DNA from: Candidatus Poseidonia sp.
Lineage (GTDB): Archaea; Thermoplasmatota; Poseidoniia; Poseidoniales; Poseidoniaceae
Direction of reading: 5' to 3'
NCBI GenBank assembly: GCA_030827745.1
Contig: JAURDW010000017.1
Coordinates: forward strand, 1-33,564
Length of the DNA: 33,564 nucleotides
The notes under the pieces: generated by a model
Told to the model about the DNA's origin: nothing
Seen by the model: the letters and a program-made list of their open reading frames with translations, nothing else
The model's database searches: none
Program-made: the position numbers and the translations under genes
In this document: positions 11,131 to 19,038 of the stretch, piece by piece
How positions within the stretch are numbered: the stretch's first letter is position 1
How the letters are laid out: each line of letters opens with the position of its first letter

Positions 11131-12393
11131 TCACGCTTTGCGAGGGCCCGTCTTGATGTCAATGCCGAAGGCAACAGCGCTCTGCTCGAGACTGACCACG
11201 CCTGGAAGCGGCCGCCCGGCGATGTAATCCAAACAGGCACCGCCGCCGGTGGAAACGTGCCCCATCTTGCTCGCCAATCCTCGCTTGGCCACCAGCGTGG
11301 CCGTGTGGCCACCGCCCATCACGGCGAAGGCAGAGGATTCAGCGCAAGCGTTCAACATTTCAACCGTTCCAAGAGCAAAGTCGTTGTTCTCAAACACGCC
11401 TGCTGGACCGTTGAGGATGACGGTGCCGGCCTTTTTGATGGCGGTTGAAAGGTGGACGACGGACTTGAGGCCGAGGTCGTGGAACGGAGCGTCGAGGGGA
11501 AAATCGTCAATTGAGATGTCCACGCGGTTGCCCTCGATGTTGGCGGCAAGGTCGACGGGGAGGTGGATTTTGTTTCCGTGGTCCTCGATGAGGTCCCGTG
11601 CGCGTCGGACCGTGGCCGGCCAATTCTTTCCAATCTGAGATTTGAGGAAGTCTCGGTTTCCATCGCCGATGTCGTACCCAGCAAGGTCGAGCAACAGGTT
11701 GGCAACGCCCCCGGTCGGCCAGAGCGCATCGGCAATGCCGTTTCTCAGCATGTTTTCAGCGACTTCAATGGAATCGTCCACTTTGACGCCGCCAAGGACG
11801 GCAAGGCAGGGGCGTTGCGGACTTTCCAAGGCTTGGTCCAAGTTGCTCAATTCGTTGTTCATCAATTCGCCCGCAACGCAGGGAAGCAGGTTTGCGAAGC
11901 CGACGATCGACGGTGTGGAGCGGTGGGCGCACGCAAAGGCGTCGTTGACATAGATATCGGCGACGCTGGCCAGACGTTGCACCAATTGGGTGTCGGCCAT
12001 CGCCGCCATGTCGCCTTTGAAGGACGTCTCTTCCTCGTCCATCCTCACGTTGTTCAACATCAAAAGTTGACCCGCATCAAGCGCTTCGATGGCCTCCATC
12101 GCTTTCTCGCCGTGGATGTCTTCCACCCACTTGACTTGCCGTCCCAGGAGGCGCCCCAATTCCCGGGCGTGACCCAAGGTGCTGGTGAAGTCGTACAGAC
12201 CGGGCCGTGATTGATGAGCCAAGAGGATGACTTTGGCTTTCGACAATTTTTGCAAAGTGGGCAAAATGGCACGAATTCGAGTGTCGTCGAGGAAGGTTTT
12301 GGTGCCGGGGTCGAGCGGGCTGTTGATGTCAACACGCAGCAAAACGGTCTTGCCGTCGACATTGACATCGTCCAAGGACAGGACCTTTGCCAT
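11131..12393 (-). CDS. pgk: Phosphoglycerate kinase
   Basis: Cytosolic glycolytic/gluconeogenic enzyme that interconverts 1,3-bisphosphoglycerate plus ADP and 3-phosphoglycerate plus ATP. The 420-residue product carries the family landmarks: VDGKTVLLRVDINSPLDP at the N terminus (substrate-binding Arg and Asn/Asp region), LLAHQSRPG, VYVNDAFACAHR-like sequence (IYVNDAFACAHRSTPS), LGGVKVDDSIEV in the hinge, GPAGVFENNDFALGT, and the C-terminal nucleotide loop STGGGACLDYI. ATG 12393 (AKVLSLDDV) gives the usual archaeal N terminus. ATG 12423 with a GAGGGCGAGG just upstream is a serious alternative, adding ten basic residues. Confidence 0.95.
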   Translation of the reverse strand: MAKVLSLDDVNVDGKTVLLRVDINSPLDPGTKTFLDDTRIRAILPTLQKLSKAKVILLAHQSRPGLYDFTSTLGHARELGRLLGRQVKWVEDIHGEKAMEAIEALDAGQLLMLNNVRMDEEETSFKGDMAAMADTQLVQRLASVADIYVNDAFACAHRSTPSIVGFANLLPCVAGELMNNELSNLDQALESPQRPCLAVLGGVKVDDSIEVAENMLRNGIADALWPTGGVANLLLDLAGYDIGDGNRDFLKSQIGKNWPATVRRARDLIEDHGNKIHLPVDLAANIEGNRVDISIDDFPLDAPFHDLGLKSVVHLSTAIKKAGTVILNGPAGVFENNDFALGTVEMLNACAESSAFAVMGGGHTATLVAKRGLASKMGHVSTGGGACLDYIAGRPLPGVVSLEQSAVAFGIDIKTGPRKA

Positions 12394-12540
12394 TGCCCTT
12401 GCGAGGGCCCGTCGGTTTTTCATTCCTCGCCCTCTTTCGGAGGGAGGTTCCACGGCCGTATGTCCAAGCGGTCGGGGGCAGCCTTCGGTTTTCCAGTCGG
12501 GGTGGACAGACGCGCGTCTTTACCGCCATCGGGGCGCGAA

Positions 12541-12550
12541 AGGTGATAAG
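12541..12550 (+). promoter_or_regulatory. TATA-like box of the DNA methyltransferase gene
   Basis: AGGTGATAAG is centred about 27 nt before the ATG at 12573, giving a leaderless arrangement like that of the surface-protein gene at 5839. Confidence 0.45.
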
Positions 12551-12572
12551 TCCCGCGACGCCCTTGGCCTTC

Positions 12573-13529
12573 ATGGCCGATGAACCGCTCCAAGACTCGG
12601 CACCTTTGGAGGGTGCTCGTCGCCGGGCATCAACCGCGACCTCAGCCTTTGGGGTCTCCCGGCGAGAAGGCCACGATGCGAGCGTGTACTACACCAGCCG
12701 CCTCAACGAGGGTCTCGTCAGTTCCCGTGAGGTCGGACCGGAACAACCCTTGCCTCCGTCGTCTGCCAACACCGTGATCTGCGGCGATGCTCGCTCTTTG
12801 CCCCTTCCAGACAATTGCGTCCACCTCGTGGTGACCTCGCCGCCTTACAACGCTTCCAAGGAATACGACGAAAACCTCTCGCTTCCCGAATATCTGACTT
12901 TGCTTCATGAGGTGTTTGCAGAATGTTACCGTGTGCTCGCCCCCGGCGGTCGTATGGTCGTTAATGTGGCGAACTTGGGGAGGAAACCCTACATCCCATT
13001 GTCGTCCCACATCAACGTCATGATGGGCGAAATCGGGTTCCTGATGCGTGGTGAAATCATTTGGGACAAATCGGCCAGCGCCGGTTCTTCCTGTGCGTGG
13101 GGTTCATTCCAATCGGCCTCCAACCCCTGCCTTCGCGACATTCACGAATACTTGCTCGTGTTTTCAAAGGGCGATTACAAATTGCCCCGCTCCAAAAAGG
13201 AGCGAGCAGAAGGTCGCTTGGACACGATTCCGAGGGAGGATTTCATTCAACACACGAAGTCGATTTGGTCGTTCGCCACCGAACGCGCTTCAAGGGTGAA
13301 CCACCCTGCACCGTTTCCCGTGGAGTTGCCCAAGCGTTGCATTGAGTTGTACACCTTCGCTGGCGATGTCGTCCTTGACCCGTTCAACGGGTCGGGCACC
13401 ACCTGCGTGGCAGCGAAAATGCACGGTCGCACTTACATCGGTGTTGACCTTTCGCCCGAATACTGCAGCATTGCCGAAGACCGCCTCGCCGATGTGACCG
13501 AAGTGACGCTCGATGCGATACGGTCATGA
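12573..13529 (+). CDS. Orphan site-specific DNA methyltransferase (N4-cytosine/N6-adenine type)
   Basis: SAM-dependent amino-methyltransferase of 318 residues that acts on DNA bases. Motif IV, TSPPYN (about 88-93), comes first and motif I, LDPFNGSGTT (about 268-277), is near the C terminus, which is the beta-class order. The serine form SPPY is common in N4-cytosine enzymes, but base specificity cannot be settled by eye. HPAPFPVELPKRCIELYT matches motif X and VDLSPEYC follows motif I. The N-terminal 60 residues are low in family similarity. ATG 12573 is chosen over the longer frame from 12387 because of TATA spacing and because the upstream part is antisense to pgk. No restriction endonuclease lies nearby, so it looks like a solitary regulatory or epigenetic methylase. 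Confidence 0.88.
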   Translation: MADEPLQDSAPLEGARRRASTATSAFGVSRREGHDASVYYTSRLNEGLVSSREVGPEQPLPPSSANTVICGDARSLPLPDNCVHLVVTSPPYNASKEYDENLSLPEYLTLLHEVFAECYRVLAPGGRMVVNVANLGRKPYIPLSSHINVMMGEIGFLMRGEIIWDKSASAGSSCAWGSFQSASNPCLRDIHEYLLVFSKGDYKLPRSKKERAEGRLDTIPREDFIQHTKSIWSFATERASRVNHPAPFPVELPKRCIELYTFAGDVVLDPFNGSGTTCVAAKMHGRTYIGVDLSPEYCSIAEDRLADVTEVTLDAIRS

Positions 13530-13575
13530 GAGGGACGCAACGGCCGAACGGGTTTTGAACGGTTGCCGGTCACCG

Positions 13576-14862
13576 ATGACCATGACCACCTGGTCGCCCG
13601 CTGATATCGTTGGCCCCGACGGGGAGGACTGGAGGGTGCCGGTGGCCGAACTCGAAGCCCGCCAACGGCGGTTGGGGGTCATGTTGGCTGATGTCGGTTT
13701 GCCGGGGGCGCTCATTCAACACCCCGTAGACCTGTACTATTATGCGGGGGGTCGCCAAGATGGCTCTCTGTTCGTTCCGGCTGAGGGCGCAGGTGGGAGT
13801 GAAGCGGCCGGCGGTGACGGGCCTGTGGCCTTCGTTCGCCGCTCGCTCAAGCGCGCCGTTTGGGAGGCGGGAGGTGACGATGCCCCCCATGTTGTGCTAC
13901 CGTTCCCAAGGCTCTCTACGCTCGCTCAAACGCTTGGTGAACGGGGTGTGAGTGCTGCCCCTGCGCTTCAATTTGGCGAGGCTCCAGCCTCGTTCACCGC
14001 TCGCTTTGCATCGGCCCTCGCCTCGCTGGGCGAGGCAGGCGATGCGACTGCTACGGTTCACCGCCAACGGGAAATGAAGTCCGCGTGGGAACTGGAGCAG
14101 ATGGAGACCGGTGCTGCCGTCCAGTTTCGCATGTTTGAGGCGGTTCAAGCGATCGGCGGCGAGGGCGTCAGCGAACTTGACATGGTGGCGGCCGCTGAGG
14201 CCGTCAGCAGAAGCGAGGGCTTTGGTGGGAACGTGCAGATGCGCCGTTATCCACTTCAATGCGACCGCGGCGTCATCGTGGCCGGTCGAGCCGGAGGCAT
14301 CCCCTCGTTCTTCGATTCCGCCGTCGGCGGAACGGGCCCCCATCCGCTTGGCGGCATGGGTTCGGGCTTCACTCGCGTCAAACGGGGTGAACCGGTGCTG
14401 GTTGACCTCGTCCACGCTCACCGCGGCTACATGGTGGACGCCACCCGCATGTTCGTGGCTGGCGGCTTGGACGAAGCGTGGCAGACCCGTCTCGACGACA
14501 TGCTGCTGGTGAAGGAAGAGGTCGTTGATGTGCTCGACCAAGGCCTGAACTGCAGCGACGCATGGCAGGCGGGGCTCTCGCTCGCGACCGAATTGGGTTA
14601 CGCCGACCATTTGATGGGTGCGGCGCCGGATCAAAGCCGCTTCTTGGGCCATTCCATCGGTCTTCAACTCGACGAATCGCCGGTGGTGGCTGCCGGATTC
14701 GACCGGCCTTTACCGGTGGGTGGGACCATGGCCATCGAGCCAAAAGTGGTCTACGGCGAGGGCAGCGTCGGCACCGAGGACACCTGGGTTCGCGACGAGG
14801 AAGGCATGCGGCCCATCACCGCTGATGGTGGTCTGCCGTGGTTGATGGAGTGGGACGCATGA
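13576..14862 (+). CDS. M24-family metallopeptidase (Xaa-Pro aminopeptidase-like)
   Basis: Pita-bread-fold peptidase of 428 residues, likely cleaving N-terminal Xaa-Pro bonds in cytoplasmic peptides. All five metal ligands are in their normal contexts: D277 and D288 (VLVDLVHAHRGYMVDATR), H359 (FLGHSIGLQLDE), E388 (MAIEPKVVYG) and E401 (GTEDTWV). The N-terminal half is a creatinase-like domain (DLYYYAGGRQDGSLFVPAE). The start could be ATG 13576 or 13582; upstream sequence back to 13513 overlaps the methyltransferase stop and is unlikely coding. Its TGA overlaps the next ATG as ATGA, so translation of the two is probably coupled. Confidence 0.9.
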   Translation: MTMTTWSPADIVGPDGEDWRVPVAELEARQRRLGVMLADVGLPGALIQHPVDLYYYAGGRQDGSLFVPAEGAGGSEAAGGDGPVAFVRRSLKRAVWEAGGDDAPHVVLPFPRLSTLAQTLGERGVSAAPALQFGEAPASFTARFASALASLGEAGDATATVHRQREMKSAWELEQMETGAAVQFRMFEAVQAIGGEGVSELDMVAAAEAVSRSEGFGGNVQMRRYPLQCDRGVIVAGRAGGIPSFFDSAVGGTGPHPLGGMGSGFTRVKRGEPVLVDLVHAHRGYMVDATRMFVAGGLDEAWQTRLDDMLLVKEEVVDVLDQGLNCSDAWQAGLSLATELGYADHLMGAAPDQSRFLGHSIGLQLDESPVVAAGFDRPLPVGGTMAIEPKVVYGEGSVGTEDTWVRDEEGMRPITADGGLPWLMEWDA

Positions 14863-15122
14863 CACAGGACGCACACGGCGAAGAAATCTGCGAGAAAACA
14901 TCGGGATGGACCCGAGAGGATGTCGGCAAGCGCATACCGCAACGCGACACCCCCAACGGCACGTACTACAACGAACTCGTCGTCAATGTCTTTTGCTCCA
15001 TGTGCGGAGCGGAATTTATCGGCCCCTCACGGGAGGCCGGTGGTTTCCTTGGAGGCCATGAGTGCCTCCATGCTTGGGAATTTAACCAAGTGATGGGGCG
15101 AGACGACGGTCTGACCGAGTAA
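14859..15122 (+). CDS. Small zinc-ribbon-like protein
   Basis: Protein of 87 residues with no family that I recognise. A CxxC knuckle (VFCSMCGAEF) and a second HxC-type cluster (GGHECLHAWEF) could bind one zinc ion, although the second half is not a standard CxxC. The N terminus is charged and there is no signal peptide. It overlaps the stop of the M24 peptidase by four bases (ATGA) and ends 52 nt before the histone-fold gene. It therefore appears to belong to a plus-strand operon running to 17147. Confidence 0.7.
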   Translation: MTQDAHGEEICEKTSGWTREDVGKRIPQRDTPNGTYYNELVVNVFCSMCGAEFIGPSREAGGFLGGHECLHAWEFNQVMGRDDGLTE

Positions 15123-15174
15123 GCCATGGCGTTCCACCACATCATTCAAGGGCGGCACGGCACCAACACGGTCC

Positions 15175-15969
15175 ATGGTCGCGAAACCCTACTCACCCAG
15201 CCATATCGCCGCCGTTTCCGCCCACTACACGACCATGCGGTTGTCAGGGGACGTCAAGACCCGTTTGGTCGAGCTTCTTTGCGAAGAGCTGGACCGACTT
15301 GTACCTCAGATGGAATCCCAAACCCTCTCGCAGGACCCCGAGCGAAAGACGCTTGATGATCCGCAACGAAGCCGCCTGAACTACAACCGAACCCGAGAGT
15401 TGATGATCGCCCGTATCGAGCACGTGGATTCGGTCGGCTCCGCCGCCGTTCAAGCCGGAATTGACCACCTTGAGCAGCACCTCGCACAACTGCTTCGCCA
15501 CGCCTCCGAAGCGGCCGAACGCGACCGGGTTGCAACCATTAAGCCACGTCACCTTGACCGTGCGGTGCTGAACACTGCGCCCAGCGAGGGGGAAGGTGAC
15601 GAGGACGGCGAAGGTGAACTCAGTGCAGCCGAGGAATTTGTCGCCAGTCAAGCCGGGGGTTTGGTGACGCCTACGGCGCTGCTGGCGATGGCCAAAAGCA
15701 TCGCTGGCATGACCGTGACACGGGAGGCTTTGGACGAATTGTTGGACCTTTATTCAGAGGTGTTGGAAGACCTTGAGGAGGATATTCGCAACCACGCCCA
15801 ACTCGGGAGCAACCCCATGCATTTCATCGAATCCATCAACGCTATGAAGGGCATGATGACCTTGGGCTGGATGCGTTCTCGCCTGAACCGTGCGGCTGAA
15901 CACGCCAAAGGTCGGGGAACCAAGGTCATCGAACTTCAGGACGTCATCAACAGCCAATCCTACGCTTAG
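15175..15969 (+). CDS. Putative duplicated histone-fold protein with helical insertions
   Basis: Protein of 264 residues that reads as two diverged histone folds. Residues 7-42 (SPSHIAAVSAHYTTMRLSGD onward) align without gaps to 165-200 (TPTALLAMAKSIAGMTVTRE onward), both fitting helix 1, loop 1 and the start of helix 2. The ends also align without gaps: 107-132 (LRHASEAAERDRVATIKPRH onward) and 237-260 (LNRAAEHAKGRGTKVIELQD onward), matching loop 2 and helix 3 of archaeal histones (compare KTIKAEDI). About 65 residues (first half) and 35 residues (second half) are inserted between these parts. A Gly/Glu/Asp linker (SEGEGDEDGEGE) joins the halves. It may be a chromatin protein or a TAF/NF-Y-like factor; DNA binding is inferred only. 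The next gene begins directly after the stop. Confidence 0.6.
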   Translation: MVAKPYSPSHIAAVSAHYTTMRLSGDVKTRLVELLCEELDRLVPQMESQTLSQDPERKTLDDPQRSRLNYNRTRELMIARIEHVDSVGSAAVQAGIDHLEQHLAQLLRHASEAAERDRVATIKPRHLDRAVLNTAPSEGEGDEDGEGELSAAEEFVASQAGGLVTPTALLAMAKSIAGMTVTREALDELLDLYSEVLEDLEEDIRNHAQLGSNPMHFIESINAMKGMMTLGWMRSRLNRAAEHAKGRGTKVIELQDVINSQSYA

Positions 15970-16302
15970 GTGAGCACCGTGTTGGTGGAAGTGTTGACCC
16001 AACCTGCCGAAGCGTTGGGTTTTGACCAACCCGCCGTGCTCATCTTGGGTCGGCCAACCTGCGACGATTGCATCGCCTTGTATGCCGAATTGGCCGAATG
16101 GACTCCCTCTTTTCCGGTTGATGTGTTCACGCTTGACTTGACCACGGAGGCCGGCGCTTCGTTCAAACACGCCCATCCTTGGACGGCGCACATCGATTAC
16201 ATCCCTTTCAACGTCCTCTACGTCAAAGGAGAAGTGGTTGGTCAGTGGACAGGTGGTGGCGTTGACCGGTTTCAAGCCCACTTGTCCGCTTTGGAGGATT
16301 GA
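15970..16302 (+). CDS. Thioredoxin-like protein with CDDC motif
   Basis: Protein of 110 residues with a thioredoxin-like layout: a strand (PAVLILGRP), the redox-type motif TCDDC, an amphipathic helix (IALYAELAEW), a second strand (VDVFTLDL), then IPFNVLYVKGEVVGQWTGGG. In the last segment IP occupies the place of the usual cis-Pro loop. The acidic CDDC is unusual, so the redox role is an inference. The start is GTG immediately after the TAG of the histone-fold gene. GGAGG just before its own stop serves the next gene. It is probably a cytoplasmic disulfide reductase or a small redox partner. Confidence 0.7.
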   Translation: MSTVLVEVLTQPAEALGFDQPAVLILGRPTCDDCIALYAELAEWTPSFPVDVFTLDLTTEAGASFKHAHPWTAHIDYIPFNVLYVKGEVVGQWTGGGVDRFQAHLSALED

Positions 16303-16304
16303 CC

Positions 16305-17147
16305 GTGGCGTTTTCCTCGATTCTGGTCTCAGCCCTCTTCGCCGGCATCGTCGCCACGGCTGTTACCGTAGCCATTGAGAAATGGGGCGGTCTTATCGGG
16401 GGTTTGTTGGGCACCGCTCCCTCCACCATCGTTCCCGCTGCTGTCGGTATGTACCTCGCCGGGGGCGAAGCAGCGCTGGTATCCAGCATGTCGATCGTGC
16501 CCTTTGGGATGTTGCTCAACGCCTTGTTCTTGGGAGCTTGGTTGGTGCTTCCTCGCTGGTTTGAGGGTTCATCCCGAGCCCTCTTGTGGACCGCTTTGGG
16601 CGCGTTGACCCTTTGGGGGGCGCTCGGCCTGACGATGCTTTGGTCGGTGGAGCGTGTGTTGTTGCCTGCGATGAGCGAGCGGTGGTTGGCGATGCTCGGT
16701 TTTGCCTGCTTGTTTGCCGTTGCGATGGTGTTCAATGCTCGACCCCAACCCGCTCCAAAGGGAAACAAGTCGGTCTCCAAACAGGTGCTGGTTGCACGCG
16801 GTACGATGGCGGCGCTGGCCATTGGCGTGGCGGTCTGGCTCTCGGGGCTTGGTGAACCGCTTTTGGCGGGCCTGGCAAGCGTTTTTCCCGCCATTTTCCT
16901 CACCAGCATGGTGGCGCTTTGGCTTGCTCAGGGGCCGACCGTTCCACAAGGCGCAGCCGGACCGATGATGTTGGGTGGAGCCAGCGTGGCGGTGTTTGCC
17001 AACATCGCCATGTGGTCTCTCCCAGCGCACGGGGTCATCCTCGGTTCGCTCATCGCTTGGTTTGGCTCGGTGCTTGGTTGGTCATTACCTGCTTTTTTGG
17101 TGCTGCGCAAGGTCCATGCCAGAGCCCAAACCACGGTTTCGGTCTGA
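16305..17147 (+). CDS. Polytopic membrane protein, unknown function
   Basis: Very hydrophobic protein of 280 residues with about eight to nine membrane spans. I do not recognise its family. The region LLGTAPSTIVPAAVGMYLAG resembles a later one, LASVFPAIFLTSMVALWLAQ, in the order of small and aromatic residues. This hints at an internally duplicated transporter or permease, joined by a basic cytoplasmic loop (RPQPAPKGNKSVSKQ). GTG 16305 is chosen because GGAGG lies seven bases upstream; TTG 16299 would sit only one base from that site. It is the last gene of the plus-strand run and converges with the MIP18-like gene, 14 bases apart. Confidence 0.65.
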   Translation: MAFSSILVSALFAGIVATAVTVAIEKWGGLIGGLLGTAPSTIVPAAVGMYLAGGEAALVSSMSIVPFGMLLNALFLGAWLVLPRWFEGSSRALLWTALGALTLWGALGLTMLWSVERVLLPAMSERWLAMLGFACLFAVAMVFNARPQPAPKGNKSVSKQVLVARGTMAALAIGVAVWLSGLGEPLLAGLASVFPAIFLTSMVALWLAQGPTVPQGAAGPMMLGGASVAVFANIAMWSLPAHGVILGSLIAWFGSVLGWSLPAFLVLRKVHARAQTTVSV

Positions 17148-17161
17148 AAGGAAAACGAGGC

Positions 17162-17461
17162 TCAACGGTTAATGGCGCGGGTCCATCGAGGTGCTGCTGG
17201 AACGCCAACCACGTTGATGTGGACAAAGGTCACCCCTTTGATTTCGGCCAACCGCTTGCGAAGTTTGTTCAGGTCCAACAGGCAGCAAGGGCAGTGGGGC
17301 CGAGCAGGCCGAACCGTCAAATTGACCTCGCCGTCTTCGGCAATCTCCACGCCTTGGACCACATCAAGTTCGGGATAGGGGCGAACATCGTGGGGGTCGG
17401 TCCATGAGGCAAGCAAACGAGCAACGCGACGCTGGAGAGCCACATGCTTTCGTTTGCTCAT
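17162..17461 (-). CDS. MIP18/DUF59-like protein
   Basis: Protein of 99 residues resembling the MIP18 (DUF59) domain used in Fe-S cluster assembly and delivery (SufT, PaaD and Cia2 relatives). The sequence goes PELDVVQGVEIAEDGEVNLT, then a Cys-rich HCPCC, a helix (LLDLNKLRKRLAEI) and a final strand (VTFVHINVVGV), then PRWT. This is the order of the DUF59 fold. The short basic N-terminal helix is extra. GAGGCGG five bases before the ATG is a good ribosome site. It lies nine bases after xseB, so it should be co-transcribed with xseA-xseB, although a functional link is unclear. Confidence 0.65.
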   Translation of the reverse strand: MSKRKHVALQRRVARLLASWTDPHDVRPYPELDVVQGVEIAEDGEVNLTVRPARPHCPCCLLDLNKLRKRLAEIKGVTFVHINVVGVPAAPRWTRAINR

Positions 17462-17470
17462 GCAACCGCC

Positions 17471-17689
17471 TCATGCGTCGTCCTTGACCAAGGCTTCGGC
17501 ATCGGCGAGGTTCAATTCGGCCAATCGGCCCTCGACCTCCGTCAACTCAGCCTGACACCGCTTGAGCAAAGCCGTGCCCTCCTCAAACATCGCCAATGTT
17601 TCGTCGAGGTTCTTACCACCACGCTCCAGTTGAGCCACAAGTTCTTCCAGTCTTCGTAGGGCTTCGTCGTAGGTTTTCTCTTCAGTCAT
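17471..17689 (-). CDS. xseB: Exodeoxyribonuclease VII small subunit
   Basis: The 72-residue helical hairpin protein matches XseB: TYDEALRRLEELVAQLERGG, then LDETLAMFEEGTALLKRCQ and a final helix. Several copies bind the large subunit and are required for degradation of single-stranded DNA to oligonucleotides. Its ATG overlaps the xseA stop (ATGA), the classic translational coupling of this pair. Confidence 0.93.
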   Translation of the reverse strand: MTEEKTYDEALRRLEELVAQLERGGKNLDETLAMFEEGTALLKRCQAELTEVEGRLAELNLADAEALVKDDA

Positions 17690-18948
17690 GCGTTTTCCTC
17701 CTTGGTGGCTATGGTGTGAACATCGGCTTGGGCGCTGCCGTCGGCGAATTGAAGGTTGATGGTCTGCCCTTGTTCAAGGCTCGTGACGTTGGACACGACT
17801 TGGCCGGCGCTGTCCTGGACCATGCTGTAGCCGCGCTCAAGCACACGTCTGGGATGGGCCGCCTGAAGAGTTGCCTCCAAACGGGCAAGGCGCTGATGTT
17901 GTTGGGCGACGTGCGCTTCCATGTTTCTGTTGAGGCGGTGGTGAAGCAGGCCCAACCGTTCTTTTGCAGCAAACATGCCTTTGGAAGGTGCATGGCGCAG
18001 TTGGTTTGAGAGCAAAGAAAGATGCTGCCGCCATTCGTTCAGACGACGGTGCAGGGCTGCGCCGAGTCGCCCGTCCAAGTCGTCAAACCATTGCACCACC
18101 TCATTTTGGATGGGCACGAGGCGCTCGATGGCGTTGGACGGCGTGGAGGCCCGAACATCCGCCACCAAATCCGAGACGAGGTGGTCCTGTTCGTGACCAA
18201 CCGCTGAAACAACGGGCACCGTGCTGGCCAGGATCGCCCGGGCGACCGGTTCGAGGTTGAAGGCCCACAGGTCCTCGGGAGAACCGCCACCTCGGCCGAC
18301 GATGACAACGTCCACCGGAGGAAGGCCGAGCCGCAGGGCGACTTCAGGGCGTGCGAGTTCACGGGTGACGGCCAGACCACGAACGATTTCCCGAGCGGCG
18401 TGTTCACCCTGAACGAGGACTTCAATCACCGTTGCTCGAAGCCCCGGCCATCGGTCAGCCATCAACCGCTTCATGTCGGAAAGCGCTGCTGAATCCGCAC
18501 CGGTGACGATGGCGACGTGCTTGGGCAGCACGGGCAAAGGTCGAGAAGGGAGGTCGAGCGCCCCCTCGGCACGGAGGGTTTCGATGAGTTGTCGCTTGGC
18601 TTCCTCGATGGCGCCAAGGGTTTGGACGGGTTGGATGCGAGCCACGACGATTTGTAACCGCCCTCGCTTCGGCCAAACATCAACGCTGCCGATGATGATG
18701 ACCTCACTTCCAACCTTGATACGGGGGTCCACGGAGAGGCGGGCGTTTCGCCAAATGACGCAATCCATCTGACCGTCGTCGTCCCGCAGCGTGAAGTACA
18801 CGTTGCCGTTGTGGACGCTCCACGAGGAAATCTCACCGTGAAGGGCCTGATGTTGAAAGAGCGGGTCGTTCTTGACCGTGTGTTGGACCAAACGGGCGAA
18901 CTGACCGATGGGCAGCGGACCGGTCGTCGTTTCATGACCCGCTGACAT
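17686..18948 (-). CDS. xseA: Exodeoxyribonuclease VII large subunit
   Basis: Catalytic subunit of a metal-independent single-strand exonuclease, 420 residues as usual for XseA. An N-terminal OB fold (about 10-105, with LHGEISSWSVHNGNVYFTL) binds DNA. The catalytic core contains VAIVTGADSAALSDM, VDVVIVGRGGGSPEDLWAFN and VVSAVGHEQDHLVSDLVADV followed by RASTPSNAIE. A long coiled-coil region precedes a short C-terminal domain (RGYSMVQDSAGQVV). The family is essentially bacterial, so its presence in an archaeal setting points to old lateral transfer. Codon use and GC look like the neighbours, so it is not a recent arrival. corA ends 90 nt upstream. Confidence 0.95.
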   Translation of the reverse strand: MSAGHETTTGPLPIGQFARLVQHTVKNDPLFQHQALHGEISSWSVHNGNVYFTLRDDDGQMDCVIWRNARLSVDPRIKVGSEVIIIGSVDVWPKRGRLQIVVARIQPVQTLGAIEEAKRQLIETLRAEGALDLPSRPLPVLPKHVAIVTGADSAALSDMKRLMADRWPGLRATVIEVLVQGEHAAREIVRGLAVTRELARPEVALRLGLPPVDVVIVGRGGGSPEDLWAFNLEPVARAILASTVPVVSAVGHEQDHLVSDLVADVRASTPSNAIERLVPIQNEVVQWFDDLDGRLGAALHRRLNEWRQHLSLLSNQLRHAPSKGMFAAKERLGLLHHRLNRNMEAHVAQQHQRLARLEATLQAAHPRRVLERGYSMVQDSAGQVVSNVTSLEQGQTINLQFADGSAQADVHTIATKEENA

Positions 18949-19038
18949 GTCAACTGAACGGCCGTCAAGGGTTCTTGAAGCATCGCTTGGCTTGCCTTGG
19001 TTTGTCGCTGCCGGCGGAAGGAAGTGCAGCGAGGCACC

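Noticed and set aside
10972-11134. N-terminal extension of the amidohydrolase frame
   Set aside because: The extra 54 residues would be translated from tRNA-Thr on the opposite strand; the ATG at 10972 gives the normal family length.
12446-12545. tRNA-like stretch (GTCCAAGCGGTC) between pgk and the methyltransferase
   Set aside because: It resembles a D arm, but no matching acceptor stem, anticodon stem or T arm could be folded on either strand.
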